DNA of 64,000 nt from Chloranthus sessilifolius. Lineage: Eukaryota > Streptophyta > Magnoliopsida > Chloranthales > Chloranthaceae. This document shows, one piece after another, positions 58,256-64,000 of this stretch. Location of the stretch: the NCBI GenBank assembly GCA_021018995.1, contig CM037598.1, positions 44,074,685-44,138,684 on the forward strand, written 5' to 3'. Position numbers and translations under genes: made by a program. Every line of letters begins with the position of its first letter. Position 1 is the stretch's first letter. The notes beneath the pieces were generated by a model. It ran no database searches. It was not told the DNA's origin and worked only from the letters and a program-made list of their open reading frames with translations.

Positions 58256-60190
58256 GATGCCCCTCTTTGGTATTCGATCACTAATGATCGGATGCCAAAG
58301 ACAAGAGACATCCAAAGAGGTCCAAGGCACGTTTGATGGGTCCGCTTGGTTCAACTCAATTCTCAAACATCCATGGTGGTGGTGAGTGTACGTAAGCCCT
58401 CTCATTTTGGGATATCGTCCCCAAGCGCATTGCGACATTACTGGTCATAACTGCGATGATCACAAAAAGTGTAAGCCCGCTAGCCGGGATATCGTCCACT
58501 TCCTGAGGGAAATTATAGATTTGTGATGTTGAGTCTTAATCTGAACCAGACAGCTCCATGAAACGGGATGATCGATCTATGCATTGGAATTGATGCGAAG
58601 CATACAAAGTGAAGGCCTTCAAACTGTGTCCAATCCTATGGAATATCGACAACTCCATTGGGTTGGCCACAGGTGCCCTTACCTAGGTAAGGCTCGGAGT
58701 TTCTGGGCAAACCCATCAACCTCGAGGTTGCTTTAGCATGATTTACCCGAGTGGAGAGAATATTGATGTCGCAACACCTCTTGGGAATGCATGCCCATTT
58801 TCTGAATAATTTTTTTGTGTCATTTTCTAAATTTTCTTTTGTTTCGAGGCCTCTAAGCAGAGCTCGATGACCTCTGACAACTTTATTTTCGCACAACTCT
58901 TTAAGTGGATCAAATGTCAATTGATACGCTTTAAGAATGCGTGCGCTTTGCCAGGGATAGGTGCACCTAGGGGATGTGCTCGTTCCAGTGGTGAGGTGCC
59001 CCTGATTCACACGGATCGGAGTGCTTTAACTCGAGACAAAGCTAAAGATCGAGCTAGAACCAAACATCCCTCAAAAGAGATGGCTAATTTCCAGCCTCTG
59101 TCCCTAATGAAATCACATCTTACTAACTATGCACAAACAGACACCCATCAGGGGCGGTAAGCAGCAAATAGGCGCGAACAGAAGCCTCGACCCTAAGGTA
59201 CAATTTACGAGGACAACGACCATCCTGCGGATACCAAGACACAAGTGCGTACATTCAACAGAGACACCGTGCCTATACAGGTTTTAAGCCTGTGTAAAAG
59301 GAAATAAAAAGGGAAAAGAGCCCTTTGATCTGTATGTTTGCACATAGTTAGGTTGGTTGTAATTTCATTTTTGGCGAGTCAGTTTCGACTGACAATAGAC
59401 TCTTCGAATGGTCTGAAGTTGGGGGCACTCTTGGTCAATATCAATCCGAAGGTGGATGACTAGAGTGAATGAGCGAAAGGTGGGGTCAACCCACTCAGGG
59501 TTTTCACTAAGCTGCAACAAGTCGTCATTTCTTCTCCTTTTCTTTCCTCTTTTTTTTGCTTTTTTGTTTTGATTGAGACTCCAGGCATGCTCAAGCTGCC
59601 TTTATTTTTACACGTATCCTTGGGCGAATCAACTTCCCATGTCAATATACCTTAGGGACGTGTGCATTCCGGTGATGGGTTCTTTGTTTGCCTGTCGGAT
59701 CAGGCCTTGACTTCTGCTGGGGGAGATCTGGGGCTAAGTGTATTCTCCCGATGATGAATGAAGTTCATTTGCCTGCCGGATCAGGTACAAAGTGTCCCTA
59801 CACGAAACGGGGTTCCAGAACTTTCGGGTGAACCCGATCATTTCGAATTGATTTAACACGGCTCTCGGGGTGGGGCAAATAGACGTTGCCACGCTCTTTT
59901 GAGAACCAGCGTTGTATTTTTTTATTTTTCTTTCTCTTTTATTTTTTTCTCTTTTTTTGATTTTGTGGACGCATTAGGTGGGCGCCTACGGATTTAGATC
60001 CGCTTATTGTCGCATGGTCCCTTTGGGCCAATCGAAGGAAACTCGAAGGGTCATTTGGGGATGCATGCACCATGGCCGATGACACGTGGGCCTCGAAGGG
60101 GGTCCGGATCAAGGTCCATAGTATACAAGGGGGCCGTTGGGCCTTAAAATCGAAAAAAGGAGGTCGGGTAGTTTAAAAACTGCCATTTTT
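58256..60190 (-). other. P2 polypurine tract and non-coding 3' spacer
   Basis: GATGCCCCTCTTTGG (58256-58270) is the polypurine tract on the reverse strand. The spacer aligns in part with P1 (GATGTCGCAAC at 58765; GGATCAAATG at 58907). Repeated phrases such as TGCCTGCCGGATCAGG (59690 and 59770) and GGTGCCCTTACCTAGGTAAG occur. Open frames at 58142-59160 are short, overlap on both strands and have no recognisable domain. Confidence 0.55.
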
Positions 60191-60264
60191 GGTCGGGCAT
60201 ATATAATATATACGCCTGACCAAAATCTGACGAAAAATGGTCGGGCGTATATATTATATACGCC
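60191..60264 (+). promoter_or_regulatory. Second palindrome pair, upstream of the PMD gene
   Basis: 60191-60221 (GGTCGGGCATATATA ... TATATACGCCTGACC) and 60244-60264 (GGCGTATATA ... TATATACGCC) repeat the word of the P2 LTR 2.3 kb away. They stand about 1.1 kb before the PMD start codon and include TATATA cores. Between them and the gene are a CCCCCCTTTTC stretch and a T-rich leader. I infer the promoter region of the antisense gene. Confidence 0.7.
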
Positions 60265-60759
60265 TGTCTAAAATCTGGCAGTTACGAACTGCCCGAGCCC
60301 GAGCACAAAAGGGGCCCCCCTTTTCAAATTCTCTCCTCCTCCCTCCTTTCTTCTTGAGTCTGGGACAACCCTTAGGGTTTTTTTTTTTTATTTGGCTTGA
60401 ATTCCATTACCGGCGGTCGCGGGTGTGGATCGAAAGGCGCTTATCCTCCGCCGCTCCTCGTTTTTCTCCCTCATTGAAGGTAACCATTGCCTTCCCTTAC
60501 TTTCTCTTTGTATTTTGATAACATTATTATTTTTCTTTTTCTCTCTCTTTTTTTCTTTTATGGTGAAATGCTTTTTCTTTTTCTCATTTCCATTTAAACA
60601 TATGTGATGCCTATGTTCCTTTTCTCTCGGTTTTGTTGTTTTTTTTTTTTTTTGTTTTCCTTATGCCTATTTTTTTCATCTATTATTTATTCGTCTCATC
60701 CTATTTTCTCTTTCTTTTTTTGTTTTCGATGGATTAGCGCATCTTATTTTTTTGGAATA

Positions 60760-61130
60760 GCACACTCGCACATGGTTTTTTTTTTTTTTTTAATACACAC
60801 ATATCTCTTTTTTGGATTAGTACCCACACACACATTATTTTTTTGTTTTTTTCTTTTAGTACACACACACATCTTTTCTTTCGGATTAGTATATACACAC
60901 GAGTTTTTTTTTTTTTTTAGTACACACACACGTCTTTTTTTGGTTTTGGATTAGTATACATACACACATGTTGTTTTTTTTTCTTTTTTAGTTTAGTACA
61001 CACACACACACATCTCTCTTTTTTTTTTGGATTTGGATTCATACACACATGTTTTTTTTTTTTAGTTTAGTACACACACACACACATCTCTCTTTTTTTT
61101 TTGGTTTTGGATTAGTATGCATGCACACAT

Positions 61131-61173
<43 letters not shown>

Positions 61174-61250
61174 GTTTAGTACACACACACATCTCTCTTT
61201 TTTTTGGTTTTGGATTAGTATACATACACACATATTTTTTTTTTTTTTAG
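60760..61250. repeat. T-run / (CA)n minisatellite in the PMD leader
   Basis: A unit of about 60-85 bp repeats some seven times: a run of 8-40 T, TAGTTTAGTACACACACACA, CATCTCTC, another T run, GGTTTTGGATTAGTATACAT and ACACACATG. Later units are longer and more alike than earlier ones, suggesting recent expansion. The frames on either strand are translations of the repeat. Confidence 0.85.
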
Positions 61251-61344
61251 TTATTATTCTTTGGATTAGTGCATATACATATTTTTCTCTTTCTTCTTTT
61301 TTGTTGGCAACCCCTCATATGCCGATGCATCTCATGTTTTCAAG

Positions 61345-63604
61345 ATGTCTGGTGACGAGGGGCATGATCAGCAAGAAGGGCCGGAAATGGCCTACGGCCC
61401 CCGTGGGGAACAGTTCATTGTGTCTCAGCGCTCCTCCCAGCCTTGGTATGAGATGCAAGGCGAGGCCGCCCACACCGGCCTCCTCTACTGCCAGCACACC
61501 CATATGTCCAACTTCGGGATCGTTGGTCAGGTAAACAGATGGACCCCCTCCTCCTTTCTGCTTTTTGTTTTCCTTTGATGCCCTCATTATACCTCCCTGC
61601 CCCTATCTGATTGATGCCTTTGCTTGCAGCCCCTGCCGCACATTATGTTCCGAGGCGGTTGGTTTGACCTCCTCTGCCTTGTGCTTTACCTTCCCCCAGT
61701 GGTGAAGGACCTACTTACTGCTGCCGGTTTTGGGGACTTCATTTCGTGCCCCGCTGTAAGAGCTGATACGGCCTATTTAAAGGCGTTGATAGAGCGTTTT
61801 TGCCCCGAGACGATGACATTCCACATGGCCGTGGCAGAGATGGCCTTCACATCGACGGACTGGTCTATGATCACTGGGGTCCGTATCGGAGGTGTGCCTG
61901 TGGTACCTACCCGCACACCAGGTAGGGAGGAGGTGATTCAGCTGATAGGGGCCTACCCGTCCTCAGGGAACGTTCGGGGCTCGGAGGTCAAGCTATCTTG
62001 GTTGGTTGATCAGTTTGGGCCTAATGAGTTGGTGGACCACGGGCAGCCCGACATGGACATTTACATCGAGCCTGCGCACGCACTTATGCTTGCCCGCATC
62101 TCCTTATTGTTCTTCCTGGGCTAGACTCTCCTCTCCAACACCAATGGAGGGCGAGTCTGTCCCCGCCACCGATGGTGAAGAGACCAAGCATCGATTCGAT
62201 GGGCGCTATGCTGACTCATGTCCAAATTCTAAAGCGGGCCGTTCTTGGGGAGTCTAGCACTATTGTGGGTTTCTGGCCTGCCATCAAGGTATTTTATCAT
62301 TTGTTTTTAGTTTACTCAATTTTCTTTTATAGCATACCTGTCCTCATCTGGCTACTTTCTCAGGTCTGGGGGTACCTTCACTTTCAGCCGGGTCGCCTCG
62401 CTTCACCGACATTGCTACGTTCCTCATGAGTAATCGGCACGTGGTCACCGTCGGACGAGGTATGAAGCATTTGGAGTTAGGACTACGCCTCGGTTGACTT
62501 GTTGATCCTGAGAGTGTAAAACAATTCCCTTTTTATAAATTTGGTAGCTCAGCTTCTGTGTGCTAGGGGTTCTGATCAAATGTGCGCCTCCCCTTTCGAT
62601 TTTTCTTCTTTTACAAGTCATCCTCGACCCTTACATAGGATCCCCCTTCTAGAATTTGGCCTCAGTGGGCCCCTCTCGTCTTTTACTGGATCGTCGTATC
62701 ATCTTTCTCTACGGGTCCTGGACTAGGGCCTACTATTTAGGGGAGAGAGCGGTTCATCAGTATCGCCCTCTCTTTGCCATGCCCCAAGCTCCTCCCACCG
62801 ACGTGTTGGCCCCAAAGGGCTCCATTGATGAGCTCACTGCTCACTTCCTTCATCTTGGGGTTCTTATCGATGACCTTCGGTCTCGGTATGACTCGCCCTA
62901 TCATTTCTTCGCCGCTTCGTACTGGTGCTAACTTTTTAGCTTTTGGCGGGCCGCGATCTCAGGTAATGCCCCTTTTCTTCTTTCATTCAGCAGCTTTCAT
63001 GTGGTTACTTTGATTGACCTGTCGCCCTTAATGATAAAATATTTCTCTCTACAGTTTGAGCAGGGCGGCGACTCAGATGAGGGGGAAGAGGAGGCCGTTC
63101 CCTATGATGCAACAGGTGTTGAACCTTTCGATCCTTCAGGGGCTGGTGCCTCTGGCGTGGCTTCACGTGCTGTACCCTCTGACCCTTCTGGTGCCGGTGC
63201 TTCTGGTAGCTCGCCCGCCGAGGTCCAGGGGACCTTCAAGCGCCTGGACGATGCCTTTTTGTCATGCATGTGTGCTGATGGCCTGTGTGACTAACACCTT
63301 TTTCTTACTGGCTAGGATTATGAGTCGGCAGTGAGTCAGGCCGAATACTACCATAACCTCGTTGGGCTTAGGGAGACCGAAGTGGTGAGTGAATGCTGGC
63401 CCAACCTAGTCATTTTCCTAGTTTACTTTTAGCCTGTTTCTCTATCTGATGGCTTTTGGTGTGCCTCTGCAGCGTGCTCGTGAAAAGGAGTCGCGCTCCT
63501 TGCTTAGCCGTATCTCTCAGGCATGGACTCGGGTGGGGGAGACCCGTACCTTTCAAAGTGCGAGCCAGCGCCGGAAGAAGTCGAAGGGGGCTGCCCAGGA
63601 CTAG
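61345..63604 (+). pseudogene. Plant-mobile-domain (MAIN-like) gene in P2, broken
   Basis: Six exons can be placed by GT-AG sites and by alignment with the P1 copy: 61345-61530, 61630-62288, 62364-62962, 63055-~63285, 63316-63384 and 63473-63604. Exon 2 holds the PMD core (WFDLLCLVLYLPPVVKDLL, ALIERFCPETMTFHMAVAEM, DWSMITGVRIGGVPVV, IGAYPSS, GSEVKLSWLVDQFGPNELV, ARISLLFFLG). Exon 3 has ERAVHQYRPLFAMPQAPPTD and HFLHLGVLIDDLRSRYD. Exon 4 is an acidic Gly/Ala/Ser linker; exon 6 ends RRKKSKGAAQD. A stop follows LLFFLG (62122-62124), exon 3 has frame changes and exon 4 meets a stop, so the full protein is not made. It is better preserved than the P1 copy and GC-richer than the flanks. Confidence 0.8.
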
Positions 63605-64000
63605 TTTATTTCCTGCAAATTTGACATAATGAAATAGTTTAGACTTGGCTTTATTTGGGGATATGTAATAACAACAATTTATTTTTTGTTCAGTTCTTTG
63701 TTTGGATGGTTTATAATTTTTATGGTTTATATGAATGCTTTATTTGGGTATTCCTTTCCTTTGGTGGTTTCTTTTCTCTTTTCTTTGCTTGGAATGGACT
63801 GGCACCTCTCCAATGATGAGGTTGATCATGCAGGTGACTCTTCGTATGTGACCTACGGGCGGCGCGCCCCCGGGTGTTTCTCATGGGTGTGGCATGGCCG
63901 CTCATGTGCGCTCTTGCGACGAAAAGGTGGGCCAAAATAAACTACGTCCCTCCTTGGGAAAAGAAATAGACCTGTGTGAGGGGGGGCTTTACCAGCCTCG
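63605..64000 (+). other. Downstream of the P2 PMD gene
   Basis: The AT-rich start (GACATAATGAAATAG, TTTGGGGATATG) could hold the poly(A) region. A GC-rich stretch with GGGCGGCGCGCCCCCG lies near 63857. I recognise no gene; open frames on both strands overlap and are not shared with P1. Confidence 0.4.

Larger units (their letters stand above)
56678..64000 (-). mobile_element. Element P2: Tat-like element with antisense PMD gene
   Basis: The LTR at 56678-58255 and the adjacent polypurine tract show that the element is on the reverse strand and this is its 3' end. Going inwards come a spacer, a promoter-like palindrome pair and T-rich minisatellite, and a PMD gene on the + strand, antisense to the element. 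Gag and pol would lie right of the window. Antisense ORFs between pol and the 3' LTR are known in Tat-lineage elements such as Grande and Ogre. AACCT (56673-56677) is the expected target duplication. Confidence 0.7.

Noticed and set aside
60604-60954. Phe-rich + strand frame with apparent membrane segments
   Set aside because: It is a translation of T runs and CA repeats in the minisatellite.
61345-63604. Intact host MAIN-like gene
   Set aside because: A stop after LLFFLG, frame changes in exon 3, a stop in exon 4, and its location inside an LTR element shared with P1 argue for a transposon-borne pseudogene.

Overview
The window is plant nuclear DNA, from an angiosperm and probably a eudicot. 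It is almost entirely nested LTR retrotransposons, and I see no intact host gene. The evidence is Athila-type gag and pol sequences, primer-binding sites matching plant tRNA-Asp, TG...CA long terminal repeats (LTRs) with 5-bp target-site duplications (TSDs), CACTA-type ends and two plant-mobile-domain (PMD) pseudogenes. I name the elements A-G and P1/P2. Boundaries come from LTR pairs, TSDs, primer-binding sites (PBS) and polypurine tracts (PPT) read by eye.

Layout. P1 (+, Tat-like) occupies 2843-6532 and 14088-15807. It carries a PMD pseudogene in antisense and is interrupted by B (6533-14087, -). A (1-2842, +) abuts its left side and is internally collapsed around a reverse-transcribed piece of tRNA-Asp. 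F1, an LTR fragment of a second family, fills about 15961-18180, followed by a tandem repeat and a CACTA end. G (+) starts at 18645. Its 3' LTR is split by solo LTR F2 (TSD GAGAG), which is split by C (22061-47165, -, TSD ACTGT). C in turn contains solo LTR F3 (25265-27743, TSD GTATC) and D (29596-42643, -, TSD CCTTA). G resumes and ends near 47996. E (48002-56677, +) is the only element with pol; it is cut at its 3' side by P2 (56678 to the window end, element orientation -), which carries the second PMD pseudogene on the + strand.

How the parts relate. B, C and D keep LTRs, a tRNA-Asp PBS, a PPT and gag, but have no protease-RT-integrase. They would have depended on pol from a relative such as E. 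C and D also carry a second large ORF (ORF2) with a putative plant-transposon domain, a proline-rich stretch and, in D, a coiled coil and a lysine-rich tail. P1 and P2 carry PMD at a comparable place but in antisense.

The most unusual signal is a set of short words, often palindromic, clustered upstream of promoters and different in each element: CTCGAG in A, CCTGTCGAGAGG in E, TTCGCGAGG in D, CCTAGCGTGT...ACACGCTAGG in P1, GGCGTATATA...TATATACGCC in P2. In D, P2 and apparently E the same word occurs both in the LTR and in a second cluster inside the element. In D and P2 that second cluster lies just upstream of the accessory gene. P1 and P2 carry unrelated words at the same aligned position of homologous LTRs. 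This looks like element-specific recognition sites that are replaced in concert. That the accessory protein reads them is my inference.
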